A DNA stretch of 64,000 bases from Micromonospora sp. WMMA1363 (GTDB taxonomy: Bacteria; Actinomycetota; Actinomycetes; Mycobacteriales; Micromonosporaceae): the NCBI RefSeq assembly GCF_030345795.1, contig NZ_JAUALB010000001.1:4208001-4272000 (forward strand). The letters are read 5' to 3'. The notes beneath the pieces are model-generated. The model did not search any database. It was not told where the DNA came from and was given only the letters and a program-made list of their open reading frames with translations. Position numbers and translations under genes: made by a program. Of this stretch, positions 53,759-62,970 are shown in pieces (the stretch's first letter is position 1; the number at the start of each line of letters is the position of its first letter).

Positions 53759-56700
53759 GTGTCGGTTACCGACGACACGCGGGCGGACCCGCGCTCCGGA
53801 GGGCCGCCATACCCGCCGGCCCGTGATGGCCAGTTCGAGAAGGCGCCGCCACAGGACATCGCAGCCGAGCAGTGCGTACTGGGCGGCATGCTGCTCTCCA
53901 AGGACGCCATTGCCGACGTCGTGGAGATCCTCAAGAGCAACGACTTCTACCGGCCGATCCACACCACCATCTTCGACACGATCCTGGAGATCTACGGTCG
54001 GGGCGAGCCGGCCGACTCGATCACCGTGGCGGCGGCCCTGGCCGACTCCGGCGATCTGGTCCGCATCGGCGGCGCACCTTACCTGCACACCCTGATCGCG
54101 AGCGTGCCCACCGCGGCGAACGCCGCCTACTACGCTCGCATCGTCAGCGAGCGTGCCGTGCTCCGTCGGCTGGTCGAGGCCGGCACCCGGATCGTCCAGC
54201 TCGGCTACGGCACCGCCGCCGGCGGCAGCCGGGACGTGGACGACGTCGTCGACCTCGCCCAGCAGGCCGTCTACGACGTCACCGAGCGACGGGTCAGCGA
54301 GGACTTCGCGGTCCTCGCCGATATGCTTCAGCCGACTCTCGACGAGATCGAGGCGGTGGGCGCCCAGGGTGGTGTGATGACCGGCGTGCCCACCGGCTTC
54401 ACCGACCTCGACCGCCTGCTCAACGGCCTGCACCCCGGGCAGCTCATCATCGTGGCCGGCCGGCCTGGTCTGGGAAAGGCGCTCGCCCTCGACACCCCGC
54501 TGCCGACACCGGACGGCTGGACCACGATGGGTGAGGTCAAGGTCGGTGACCGGCTGCTCGCCGCCGACGGGCGCCCGACAACCGTCACAGCCGCCTTCGA
54601 CGTCAGGCGCGGCCGGCCGTGCTACGAGGTGGAGTTCTCCGACGGCTCGGTGATCGTCGCCGACGCCGAGCACCTGTGGAAGACCACCACCCGGGCGAGT
54701 CGGCGACAGCCTGAGCGGCGACCCCGCCAGTACTGGTCCGAGTCGTCGCTGGTCCACGCGGCGCACGCCGCGGTGACCGCCGAGTCGGCCCGTCTGGTCA
54801 CCGCGGCGCGGGCGCTGGCGCTGGTCGACCCCGACTTCCGCAACGTTCCTCATCCGGTCACCCGACAGGTCGGTGTGAGCGACCGGACCAACCGGCTGGT
54901 GACGCGGGCGGGAAAGACCAGGAACACGACCGCCCCCGGCTACCCGGCCGGGACGCTGCCGTCCGGTCTCCTCGCTCGGGCTGAGCGCCCGGGCGGCCCA
55001 CCGACCCGGGTGCGCCACGACGGCGTCGTGACGACCGCCGAGATCGCGGCCACCCTGCGCGCCGGCATCGCGGACCAACGATTGAACCACGCGGTGGCGA
55101 ACTGCCGCCCGCTCCAGCTGCCGGAACGAGACCTGGCGGTCCCGCCGTACACCCTCGGCGTATGGCTCGGCGCCGGCCACCCCGGCGCCAGCCGCTTCAG
55201 CACCGCGGACCTGGAGGTGCGGGAGCACGTCGAGCGGGACGGCTTCGTCGTCCAGGCCGACGGCCGGATGGTCTACACCGTCGCCCAGCCCGAGGTCGCG
55301 GCCTCGACGGACCGAACCTGCGTGGACTGCGGCTGGTCGACCCGCGCGCTCCGGGAGAGCCTGGCGGTCAAGCGGTGCGTGGGTTGCGGCGCGGTGAACG
55401 GCTCGTTGCTCACGCTGCTCAGCCGGATCGGCGTGACGAACGACAAGCACATTCCGCGGGACTACCTCCGCGCGTCCGAAGCGCAGCGGCGGGCCCTGCT
55501 GGCCGGCCTGATGGACACCGACGGCGCGGTGACCCCGGCGGGCCAGCTGCGGTACACGACGACCTCCCGTCGACTCGCCGAAGACGTACGCGAACTGCTG
55601 GTCGGTCTCGGCTATGGCTGCACCGTGGCCGCAACGCCCGTCGCGGATCACCCGTCGGCAGGTTCGACGGCGTACACCCTGAACTTCGCCGCGCTGGAGC
55701 CGGTCTTCCGCACGAGGCGCAAGCGGGTGGCACAGGCGGCCTGCCACCGTGACCCGTCGGACGTACAGACGGCGTCGCGGTTCGTCGTGGACGTCCGGCC
55801 GGCCCCCAGCGTGCCGGTGCGCTGTGTGACGGTCGACAACCCCGATCATCTCTATCTGGCCGGTCGGACGATGATCCCTACGCACAACAGCACGGCGAGC
55901 ATGGACTTCGCCCGAAACGCAGCGATCCGGGCAGACCAGGCGGCGGCGATATTCTCGCTGGAAATGAGCAAGGTCGAGATCGTCATGCGGCTGCTCTCGG
56001 CCGAAGCCCGGGTGCCGCTGCACGTCCTGCGTAGCGGTCAGCTCTCCGACGACGACTGGACGAAGCTTGCCCGGTGCATGGGCGAGATCAGCGAGGCGCC
56101 GCTCTTCGTCGACGACACGCCGAGCATGAACCTCATGGAGATCCGCGCCAAGGCGCGTCGGCTCCGGCAGAAGCACGACCTGAAGCTCATCGTGGTCGAC
56201 TACCTCCAGCTGATGACCTCGCCGAAGCGGACGGAGAGCCGGCAGCAGGAGGTGGCCGACCTGTCGCGTGGCCTCAAGCTTCTCGCCAAGGAGGTCGAGT
56301 GCCCGGTCATCGCGGTGAGCCAGCTGAACCGTGGGCCGGAGCAGCGCACCGACAAGCGACCCCAGTTGTCCGATCTGCGGGAGTCCGGTTGCCTGACGGC
56401 GGACACCCGGTTGATCCGCGCCGACGACAATTCAGAGGTGACACTCGGTGAGCTGCTGAGGGCCGACGCGAAGGACGTGCCCGTCTGGGCGCTCGACGAG
56501 AGCCTCCGCTACACCCCCCGGACCCTGACGCACGTGTTCCCGAGCGGGCATCGTGAGGTGTTCCGGATGACCCTCGCGTCAGGGAAACAGGTCGACGCGA
56601 CATCGAACCACCCGTTTCTCACCGCTGCCGGCTGGGTGCCGCTCGCCGAGCTTCTTCCGGGTACGCGGCTCGCCACCCCTCGACACGTGCCGCCACCGCT

Positions 56701-57850
56701 CGCCGTCCGGTCGTGGGCCGAGCCGGAGGTCGTGCTCTTGGCGCACCTACTCGGGAACGGCTCGCTCGTAAGATGCCAACCGATCCGGTACGCCAGCCGC
56801 GACGAGTCGAACGTTGCAGCGGTCACGTCGGCGGCCAGGCACTTCGGCGTCACAGCGGTGCGTGATGGCAATGCGGCAGGCAGGGGCACGACCCTTCGGC
56901 TGCCGACCCCTGACCCGCCGGACCGCGGACCTCGCACCACAATCGCGGCGTGGCTGGACGCACTGGGACTCTTCGGGCTTTGCGCGCACGAGAAATTCGT
57001 ACCCCAGCCGATCTTCGCTCTGCCCAAGGACCAGGTCACGCTCTTCCTGCGACATCTCTGGGCGACGGGCGGCGTCGTGGCCGCCGACAAGTCGGGTCGC
57101 GGTGGACGGATCCACTTCGCTTCGACGAGCCGAAGGATGCTCGAGGACATCTCCCGGCTGCTGCTCAGGTACGGCATCACTGCCCGGCTCCGGTGCGTTC
57201 CGACGGCAGACCACCGATCGCAGTACATCCTCGACATCGAGGGTCGGGACGACCAGCTCCGGTTCCTCCGCGAGATCGGCGTGCACGGGGAACGAGCGCG
57301 GGACCGCGTCGAGATGCTCACCACGTTGGAGGCTGTCGAGAACGACACGAAGGTCGACCCGGTGCCCCGCGAGGTGTGGGACCGGGTGCGGGAGATCCTT
57401 GCCGAAGACGGAATGAACCATCGGCAGTTCGCCGAGGCGACCGCCACTCGGTTCCGCGGCAGCACATCGTGGAAGCCCGCGCCGAGCCGTTCGCGGCTCG
57501 GGAAGATCGCGGCTGTTCTGGACGCTGCCGACCTGGACCTGCACGCCACCAACGACATCTTCTGGGACGAGGTCGTGTCGATCGAGTCGTTCGGCGAGCA
57601 GGACGTGTTCGACGCCACGGTGCTGGGGACCCACAACTTCATCGCCAACGGCATCGCCGCCCACAACTCCATCGAGCAGGACGCCGACGTCGTCCTGCTT
57701 CTCCACCGCGACGACTACTACGACAAGGAGTCTCCGCGAGCCGGCGAAGCGGACTTCATTGTTGCCAAGCACAGAAACGGGCCGACCGACACGGTCACCG
57801 TGGCCGCGCAGCTGCACCTCTCGCGCTTCGTGGATATGGCCATCGTGTAG
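53759..57850 (+). CDS. dnaB: Replicative DNA helicase DnaB with two inteins
   Basis: DnaB is the hexameric 5'-3' fork helicase. The GTG at 53759 follows GGAGGGGGGAACC and gives a 1363-residue precursor. Removing two inteins (residues 241-710 and 878-1303) leaves about 467 residues, the normal length. Extein 1 (1-240) holds the N-terminal domain (QDIAAEQCVLGGMLLSKDAI) and ends in Walker A VAGRPGLGK. Extein 2 (711-877) continues STASMDFARNAA and has Walker B LIVVDYLQLM. Extein 3 (1304-1363) starts SIEQDADVVLLLHRDDYYD. Intein 1 splits the P-loop between Lys and Ser; intein 2 sits at the RESG/SIEQ site. Splicing is therefore essential for helicase function. Both inteins keep splicing motifs. Confidence 0.96.
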   Translation: MSVTDDTRADPRSGGPPYPPARDGQFEKAPPQDIAAEQCVLGGMLLSKDAIADVVEILKSNDFYRPIHTTIFDTILEIYGRGEPADSITVAAALADSGDLVRIGGAPYLHTLIASVPTAANAAYYARIVSERAVLRRLVEAGTRIVQLGYGTAAGGSRDVDDVVDLAQQAVYDVTERRVSEDFAVLADMLQPTLDEIEAVGAQGGVMTGVPTGFTDLDRLLNGLHPGQLIIVAGRPGLGKALALDTPLPTPDGWTTMGEVKVGDRLLAADGRPTTVTAAFDVRRGRPCYEVEFSDGSVIVADAEHLWKTTTRASRRQPERRPRQYWSESSLVHAAHAAVTAESARLVTAARALALVDPDFRNVPHPVTRQVGVSDRTNRLVTRAGKTRNTTAPGYPAGTLPSGLLARAERPGGPPTRVRHDGVVTTAEIAATLRAGIADQRLNHAVANCRPLQLPERDLAVPPYTLGVWLGAGHPGASRFSTADLEVREHVERDGFVVQADGRMVYTVAQPEVAASTDRTCVDCGWSTRALRESLAVKRCVGCGAVNGSLLTLLSRIGVTNDKHIPRDYLRASEAQRRALLAGLMDTDGAVTPAGQLRYTTTSRRLAEDVRELLVGLGYGCTVAATPVADHPSAGSTAYTLNFAALEPVFRTRRKRVAQAACHRDPSDVQTASRFVVDVRPAPSVPVRCVTVDNPDHLYLAGRTMIPTHNSTASMDFARNAAIRADQAAAIFSLEMSKVEIVMRLLSAEARVPLHVLRSGQLSDDDWTKLARCMGEISEAPLFVDDTPSMNLMEIRAKARRLRQKHDLKLIVVDYLQLMTSPKRTESRQQEVADLSRGLKLLAKEVECPVIAVSQLNRGPEQRTDKRPQLSDLRESGCLTADTRLIRADDNSEVTLGELLRADAKDVPVWALDESLRYTPRTLTHVFPSGHREVFRMTLASGKQVDATSNHPFLTAAGWVPLAELLPGTRLATPRHVPPPLAVRSWAEPEVVLLAHLLGNGSLVRCQPIRYASRDESNVAAVTSAARHFGVTAVRDGNAAGRGTTLRLPTPDPPDRGPRTTIAAWLDALGLFGLCAHEKFVPQPIFALPKDQVTLFLRHLWATGGVVAADKSGRGGRIHFASTSRRMLEDISRLLLRYGITARLRCVPTADHRSQYILDIEGRDDQLRFLREIGVHGERARDRVEMLTTLEAVENDTKVDPVPREVWDRVREILAEDGMNHRQFAEATATRFRGSTSWKPAPSRSRLGKIAAVLDAADLDLHATNDIFWDEVVSIESFGEQDVFDATVLGTHNFIANGIAAHNSIEQDADVVLLLHRDDYYDKESPRAGEADFIVAKHRNGPTDTVTVAAQLHLSRFVDMAIV
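54479..55888 (+). mobile_element. DnaB intein 1 (Ala1, class 3 W-C-T motifs, LAGLIDADG remnant)
   Basis: The 470-residue intein runs from ALALDTPLPTPDGW to MIPTHN, followed by Ser+1. Residue 1 is Ala, so standard Cys1/Ser1 chemistry is impossible. It carries the class 3 triplet instead: Trp in block B (ADAEHLWKT), Cys in block F (VRCVTVDNPDHLYLAG) and Thr before the terminal His-Asn (PTHN). The internal LAGLIDADG region has YTLGVWLGAGHPG, where the catalytic Asp of the first motif is Ala, and an intact second motif LLAGLMDTDG. Two CxxC pairs (CVDCGW, CVGCGA) lie between. Splicing is probably active; homing is probably lost. Confidence 0.88.
56390..57667 (+). mobile_element. DnaB intein 2 (Cys1, class 1, degenerate LAGLIDADG endonuclease)
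   Basis: The 426-residue intein starts CLTADTRLIRADDN and ends FIANGIAAHN before Ser+1, at the site also used by the cyanobacterial Ssp DnaB intein. Class 1 splicing residues are present: Cys1, block B SNHPFLTAAGWVPL, block F FDATVLGTHNF, terminal His-Asn. The endonuclease motifs read LLAHLLGNGSLVR and LRHLWATGGVVAADK. The catalytic Asp is replaced by Asn in the first and by Gly in the second, so cutting activity is probably gone. Confidence 0.9.
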
Positions 57851-57959
57851 CGGATGCGGCCTGCACCCGTCAGCCGAGCAGGGGACTGGGGACCAGCGCC
57901 TCGCACGGGCGTGAGGACGGGACACCTCGCTTCCCTTCCTCGCACCCGTACGGAAGCGG

Positions 57960-58331
57960 TCAGCCGAACATCTCGTCGAGGAAGCTCTTGCGCTTCTTAC
58001 GCCGGTAGTGGCCGTGGTAGCCGTAGTGCTGCCCGTGGCCGCCATAGGCGGGGGCCGGCGGGTAGCCGTGCGCCGGCGGCGGCACCGTGCCGTAGCCGGG
58101 CTGGTGGGGAGCCGGGGCGGGCGGCGGTGGGTAACCGCCCTGCTGCTGGGCCGGCTGGGCCGGGGTGGGCATGGCGTGCTGGCGGTTCCAGTTGGCCTCC
58201 GCCTCGAACAGCTTCTCCAGTTCGCCGCGGTCGAGGAAGATCCCCCGACACTCGCCGCACTGGTCGATGACGACGCCGCTGCGCTCGTACTGGCGCATCT
58301 CTCCGTGACACTTGGGACAGGTCAGGCTCAT
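57960..58331 (-). CDS. TFIIB-type zinc-ribbon protein
   Basis: From ATG 58331 the protein has 123 residues. The N-terminal zinc ribbon has MSLTCPKCHGEMRQYERSGV and IDQCGECRGIFLDRGELEKL, the zf-TFIIB pattern (CPxC...CxxCxGxxLDxGE). The middle is Gln/Pro/Tyr/Gly-rich. The end is His/Tyr-rich (YGGHGQHYGYHGHYRRKKRK) followed by SFLDEMFG. Proteins of this type are widespread small metal-binding proteins of unknown function. The His-rich part may bind metal. An in-frame GTG just before the ATG is a second possible start. Confidence 0.85.
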   Translation of the reverse strand: MSLTCPKCHGEMRQYERSGVVIDQCGECRGIFLDRGELEKLFEAEANWNRQHAMPTPAQPAQQQGGYPPPPAPAPHQPGYGTVPPPAHGYPPAPAYGGHGQHYGYHGHYRRKKRKSFLDEMFG

Positions 58332-58353
58332 CACCCGACGGTACCTGGTCGAC

Positions 58354-58983
58354 TCACGCCGTCGCGGTCAGCGCCTCGGTGACCTCGTCGTCGGTGACCT
58401 CGTGGAAGTCGTCGAAGTAGGCGCTGACCGCCATGAAGTCGGCGTGATGCTGTGGGCAGAGGACCTGGTCGGCCTCGGCGGTGAGCATCTCGTACGCCTC
58501 CTGTGAGCCGACCGGTACGGCCACGACGACCCGGCGGGCACCGAGGTGGCGCGCGACCTGGACGGCGGCGCGGGCGGTTGCCCCGGTGGCGAGCCCGTCG
58601 TCGACGATCACTGCGGTGCGGCCGGCGAGGTCCAGCGGGGGGCGGCCGGCTCGGTAGAGTCGTTCACGGCGTTCCAGTTCGGCCTGTTCCCGATGGTTGA
58701 CCTCGGCGATGTCCGCCGGGCTGAGCCGGCTCGCGACCACGTCGTTGAGCACCTGCACCCCGCCGGGACCGAGGGCACCGAAGGCGACCTCGCGGGCCCA
58801 GGGCATGCCGAGCTTGCGGACGACGAGGACGTCGAGCGGGGCGCCAAGCCGCTGGGCGATCACCTCGGCCACGGGCACGCCACCGCGTACCAGACCGAGG
58901 ACGATGACGTCCGGTTCGCCGGCGAGGGCGGTGAGCCGGTCGGCGAGTATTCGTCCCGCCTCGGCCCGGTCTCGGTAGGTCAT
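58354..58983 (-). CDS. Phosphoribosyltransferase domain protein
   Basis: The 209-residue protein carries a type I PRTase fold. VLGLVRGGVPVAEVIAQRLG is the early loop, and TAVIVDDGLATGATARAAVQ is the 13-residue PRPP-binding motif with two acidic residues. Unlike nucleobase salvage enzymes, it has VRKLGMPWAREVAFGALGPG and QVLCPQHHADFMAVSAYFDD, the pattern of the stand-alone actinobacterial PRTases often found near stress genes. The substrate is unknown. It may be co-transcribed with the GT87-like gene 3 bases upstream and the zinc-ribbon gene 22 bases downstream. Confidence 0.85.
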   Translation of the reverse strand: MTYRDRAEAGRILADRLTALAGEPDVIVLGLVRGGVPVAEVIAQRLGAPLDVLVVRKLGMPWAREVAFGALGPGGVQVLNDVVASRLSPADIAEVNHREQAELERRERLYRAGRPPLDLAGRTAVIVDDGLATGATARAAVQVARHLGARRVVVAVPVGSQEAYEMLTAEADQVLCPQHHADFMAVSAYFDDFHEVTDDEVTEALTATA

Positions 58984-58986
58984 GTT

Positions 58987-60318
58987 TCAGGTGTACGCCG
59001 TGCCGGCCGTCTCCGCCTGGTGGTTCGCCGATCCCGGTGTGACCGGGTGCCGAGGCGGGACGAGGGCGGGCGCCCAGACCAGGAAGGCGAGCGGGTAGAG
59101 CAGGTAACCAAACCGGGGCGAGGGCATGAACAGGATCGCGGCGAGCAGTCCGTACCCGCAGACAAGCGAGGCGTCGGCGGCGCCGCGGGGCGGGCGGTGG
59201 GCGAGCCGAACAGCGATCGCCAGCCCGGCGGCGAGTAGCAGCCCGGCGGCGATCGCGCGGCCGGTCGGCAGTGCGGAGGCGACGAGCTGACCGGGGAACG
59301 GCGACTGCGCGGGGCTGGTCACCAGGCCGTGGCCGAGTGGGAAGCGGAGCAGGTTCTCCACCAGTGCGTCGCGGTCGACGAGCAGCGCGGGTAGGAGCGC
59401 GGCGACCGGCAGACCGAGCGCACCGGCAGCCACCCGCCACCCGGACCGCCGAGTCATACCCCAGATGATCAGAACGAGGGCGACGGGCCAGGCGAAGAGT
59501 TTCAGCGCACCGGCCAGGCCCACCGCCATGCCGGCGCGACCGGGCCGTCCGGTGGCGGCGAAGGCGAGGGCGAGCAGGCTGAGCGCGAGGACGGGCAGGT
59601 CGTCGCCACCGGTGGCGAGGGTGAGCGAGCAGACCGGTATCACGGTCGCGGCCTGGACGGCGCGCAGCACCGCCGCACTCCGCCCGTCCCGGTCGCTGGG
59701 GGCGTGGCCTCGACGGAGGGTACGTAGGGTGAGGGCCAGCGCGGCGGCGGTGGCGAGCGCGAACCACACGCGGGCATCGCTCCACGCCGCGTCGACGGCC
59801 GAGCGGGGCAGACCGAACAGCGCCATGCCTGGCTGGTACGGCGTGTAGCCGAGCAGCTGCTCACCGGGGGGTAACGCGGCGATCGCGTCCCGCCCGAGGT
59901 AGGGGGTGCCGATGTCGACCAGCCTTCGCCCGGACTCCTCGACGACGATGACCTCCTCCTGTGCCCGGTCGATGCGTCCACCGGCTCGTTCGATGCTCTG
60001 CACGACCACCGGGAGCAGGGCGGTGGTGGTCCAGGTGAACACGGTGACCGCCCAGCGGGCGGGCAGCCCGGCCAGCGGGGAGGTGGGGTGGTGACGCCGG
60101 AGCAGGAGCTGACCGATCGCGGCGAGGGCGGCAAGCAGGTAACCCGCGGCGGCCACGGCGCCCCAGGCCCGGTGCGGGAGCAGGGTGGAGGTGAGTGCGG
60201 TGAGCGCGGCGAACGTCGCCGAGGCGGCGTAGAGGGCCAGGTCGAGGGCGAGGCCGCCGGCGGCGGTGTCGAGGGCCCGCCAGCCGCGGTGGCGAACGGT
60301 CGAGGCGGCGGCGGTCAC
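58987..60318 (-). CDS. GT87-like polytopic membrane protein
   Basis: The 443-residue protein has about ten TMs. After the third or fourth TM an extracellular stretch carries VEESGRRLVDIGTPYLGRDA and GYTPYQPGMALFGLPRSAVD, similar to the acidic first loop of GT-C/GT87 mannosyltransferase-like proteins. A later motif LAGALKLFAWPVALVLIIWG resembles the A-K-x-x-P segment of the same group. Substrate unknown. Starts with ATG at 60318 and ends 3 bases before the PRTase gene, an arrangement suggesting one transcript. Confidence 0.75.
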   Translation of the reverse strand: MTAAASTVRHRGWRALDTAAGGLALDLALYAASATFAALTALTSTLLPHRAWGAVAAAGYLLAALAAIGQLLLRRHHPTSPLAGLPARWAVTVFTWTTTALLPVVVQSIERAGGRIDRAQEEVIVVEESGRRLVDIGTPYLGRDAIAALPPGEQLLGYTPYQPGMALFGLPRSAVDAAWSDARVWFALATAAALALTLRTLRRGHAPSDRDGRSAAVLRAVQAATVIPVCSLTLATGGDDLPVLALSLLALAFAATGRPGRAGMAVGLAGALKLFAWPVALVLIIWGMTRRSGWRVAAGALGLPVAALLPALLVDRDALVENLLRFPLGHGLVTSPAQSPFPGQLVASALPTGRAIAAGLLLAAGLAIAVRLAHRPPRGAADASLVCGYGLLAAILFMPSPRFGYLLYPLAFLVWAPALVPPRHPVTPGSANHQAETAGTAYT

Positions 60319-60444
60319 GCGGGTCAGTCTGGCAGACCTCGGGTCGGTCCGCTCGGCCCGGCCGATCCGGTTGTGCGGCGACGTCGCCGCCGTTCGGTCA
60401 GGGTGGCCGGCGGGGGTGCGACTGGACGGTCCGCCCGGGTTCGG

Positions 60445-62970
60445 TCAGGCCGGCTGGTTCCGGCCGCGGGCGGCGGACCGCCGCCCGGCGGGGAGACGGA
60501 CGATCGCACCGGCGTCGTGCAGCGGTGCCGCGAGCAGGCCCGGGTGGCCACCAGAGCCGCGTCGCAGCGCGGCCAACAGCGCGCCGGCGGGCATCGGCCG
60601 GGCGAAGAGGTGCCCCTGCCCGCCCGTGCAACCCAGCTCCCACAGGGCGCGGCGGTGCGGCTCGTTCTCCACCCCCTCGGCGATCACGGTGAGGTCGAGA
60701 CTGCGCCCGAGGTCCAGCGTGGACCGGATGACGGCGGCGGCCTCGACGGAGCTCTCCATCTCGGTGACGAAGCTTCGGTCGATCTTCAGCGTATGCACCG
60801 GTATGCGGGAGAGCAGGGAGAGGGACGAGTAGCCGGTGCCGAAGTCGTCGAGCGCGAGCCGGACACCCTCGTCCCGCAGCCGGCTGAGCACCCGGTCGAC
60901 GATGTCGAGCTGACTCAGGGTGAGTGTTTCGGTCAGTTCCAGCACCAGGCTGTGCGGCGGCAGGTCGTGGGCGCGGAGCCGGGAGAGCACCGAGCCAGGG
61001 AACCGGGCGTCGAGGAGACTGCGGGGTGAGACGTTGACCGCCACCGGGACGACAAAGCCGGCGTCCCGCCAGGTCGACGCCGCGACGAGCGCCTGGTCGA
61101 GGATCGTCTCGGCGAACGCTGGCAGCAGCCCGGACCGCTCCACCGCCTCCAGGAAGCGCAGTGGGTCGATCATGCCGTGGGTGGGGTGGTGCCATCGGGC
61201 CAGCGCCTCCGCGCCGGTCACCGCGCCGGTGCCGAGGTCGACGATCGGCTGGAAGTTGACGGTGAACTCCTGGTCGGCCACCGCCCGGGGGAGGTCCCCG
61301 CCGAGGGTGAGGCGGGTGATGTCGGCGGTGTCCCGGTTCGGGGCGTACGTCGAGATGCGTTGGCCGGCCCGCTTCGCCTGGTACATCGCGACGTCCGCGC
61401 GGCGCAGCAGCTCGACCATGCCGCCGGTGGCCGGGGCGGCGGCGATGCCACCGCTCGCCTCGACGCTGACTCGCATGCCGTCCAGGTCGAACGGCTCGTG
61501 CAACGTGTTGAGCAGGGCCTCCGCCCGGTGCGCGGCGACCGCCGGGGCGGGCAGACTCCGTAGCAGTACGGCGAACTCGTCGCCGCCCAGCCTCGCCACC
61601 AGGTCGGTGGGCTGCACGGCCCGGCTCAGCCGGTCGGCGACCTGCACCAGCACCTGGTCCCCGGCGGCGTGCCCGAGCGTGTCGTTGACCTCCTTGAAGT
61701 GATTCAGGTCGATCAGGACCAGGGCGGTCACGCCGTCGGCATGCCGGGTGCTGAGCTGTTCGGTGCCCTGGTCGAGCAGGTGCCGGCGGTTCGCCAGCCC
61801 GGTGAGGGCGTCGTGGGTGGCCGCGTACGCGTGTTCGTCGGCGACCCGGGACAGTTCCGCGTACGCCTGCGCGTTGCGTACCGCCGTGCAGAGCGCGGAC
61901 GCGAAGGTGCGCAGGGTGTACTGCTCGCGCTCGGAGAGCCGTACTGGACCGCGGAACCGCAGGCGCAGCATGCCCACATCGACGGCTTGGTCGTGACCCT
62001 CCAGCGGGGTGGTCAGCACCGTGCCTTCGACCCAGGTCGGGTCGGTGGCTGGCCCGTCGTAGGTGATCGTGCCGGCGCCGCCGCGGACCATGCGTCCGCC
62101 GTCGCGCAGCTCGATTTCCACCTCGTCGGCAGAGAAGAGTTCGGCGGCCTGGGTGACGGCGGTGGTGAGAACCTGGTCGAGGTCGACCACGTTGAGCGCG
62201 TCGGTGGTGCGCGCGAGCCGCTGCCAGGCCTGCTGCTCGGTGCGGGCCTGGATCCGGTTGGAGTACGAGAGGTGCAGACTGAGGACGAGCGGCGGAATGG
62301 CGAGCAGGAAGCGGCTGTCCACCTGGAGGATCACGAGCGTCGACGCGGCGACGAGGAAGCGGACCCCGAAGCCCGCGAGCCGGAGGTCGAGGCCGTTGGT
62401 GAAGTGCCGCCGGATGCGGGTGCCGGCGGCGAGCGCGATGACCGGAATGGCGAGCACCTCATCGAGGATCACGGCGACCAGGTACGTCACCGCGAGTAGC
62501 CCCACCAGGTGGAGGGACTCCATGCCGGACCAGGTCCACGGGAGCAGCGTCAGGACAGATCCGGTGCCCCAGGCGATGAGGACGTTCTTGCCGATGTTGA
62601 ATGCGGCCTTGATCGCTGGCAGCCGCAGCGACGCGATCGCGATCGCGATCGCGGTGCTGATTACTACCCATGCGGTCGGTGCGACCGCCACGCCGATGAC
62701 GATTGCGGTCTCGGTCCAGTTGATCAGATGGTTCGTCGACCGGATGCGGATCCGGACCTTGACCAGGTGAGCGACGGCGACCATGAGGGTGAGCATGATC
62801 AGTGTCGCGACGTCGTATGCGGACCGTGGCACGGCGGACGTCGACAGGACCCGTACCGCGTCGACGGTGACGACCGCCGCTCCAACGACAATGAGACCGA
62901 CGAGCAGACGAAGCTGCCGATCGGTCTCGATGTCGGGTTGCTTGGGCACGGTCACGTCACTCCCGGTCAC
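60445..62970 (-). CDS. Membrane GGDEF-EAL protein (cyclic di-GMP turnover)
   Basis: The 841-residue protein begins with about seven TMs (about 20-255), including a motif AIAIAIAS encoded by three GATCGC units. A GAF-like region follows (about 265-390: TDALNVVDLDQVLTTAVTQA). The GGDEF domain (about 395-555) keeps the catalytic loop ARLGGDEFAVLLRSL and DLNHFKEVNDTLGHAAGDQV, so diguanylate cyclase activity is plausible. The EAL domain (about 575-810) keeps GAEALARWHHPTHGMI, NVSPRSL, ELTET and DDFGTGYSSLSLL with the loop 6 Asp-Asp-Phe-Gly, so phosphodiesterase activity is plausible too. No RxxD inhibitory site is obvious. The sensory input is unknown. Confidence 0.92.
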   Translation of the reverse strand: MTGSDVTVPKQPDIETDRQLRLLVGLIVVGAAVVTVDAVRVLSTSAVPRSAYDVATLIMLTLMVAVAHLVKVRIRIRSTNHLINWTETAIVIGVAVAPTAWVVISTAIAIAIASLRLPAIKAAFNIGKNVLIAWGTGSVLTLLPWTWSGMESLHLVGLLAVTYLVAVILDEVLAIPVIALAAGTRIRRHFTNGLDLRLAGFGVRFLVAASTLVILQVDSRFLLAIPPLVLSLHLSYSNRIQARTEQQAWQRLARTTDALNVVDLDQVLTTAVTQAAELFSADEVEIELRDGGRMVRGGAGTITYDGPATDPTWVEGTVLTTPLEGHDQAVDVGMLRLRFRGPVRLSEREQYTLRTFASALCTAVRNAQAYAELSRVADEHAYAATHDALTGLANRRHLLDQGTEQLSTRHADGVTALVLIDLNHFKEVNDTLGHAAGDQVLVQVADRLSRAVQPTDLVARLGGDEFAVLLRSLPAPAVAAHRAEALLNTLHEPFDLDGMRVSVEASGGIAAAPATGGMVELLRRADVAMYQAKRAGQRISTYAPNRDTADITRLTLGGDLPRAVADQEFTVNFQPIVDLGTGAVTGAEALARWHHPTHGMIDPLRFLEAVERSGLLPAFAETILDQALVAASTWRDAGFVVPVAVNVSPRSLLDARFPGSVLSRLRAHDLPPHSLVLELTETLTLSQLDIVDRVLSRLRDEGVRLALDDFGTGYSSLSLLSRIPVHTLKIDRSFVTEMESSVEAAAVIRSTLDLGRSLDLTVIAEGVENEPHRRALWELGCTGGQGHLFARPMPAGALLAALRRGSGGHPGLLAAPLHDAGAIVRLPAGRRSAARGRNQPA

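Noticed and set aside
53365..53940. Upstream extension of the Trp-rich membrane protein
   Set aside because: It runs antisense through the dnaB 5' end and promoter region; the GTG at 53364 is the sensible start.
62634..62655. Three GATCGC units as a possible regulatory repeat
   Set aside because: They lie in a transmembrane segment and simply encode alternating Ile-Ala residues.
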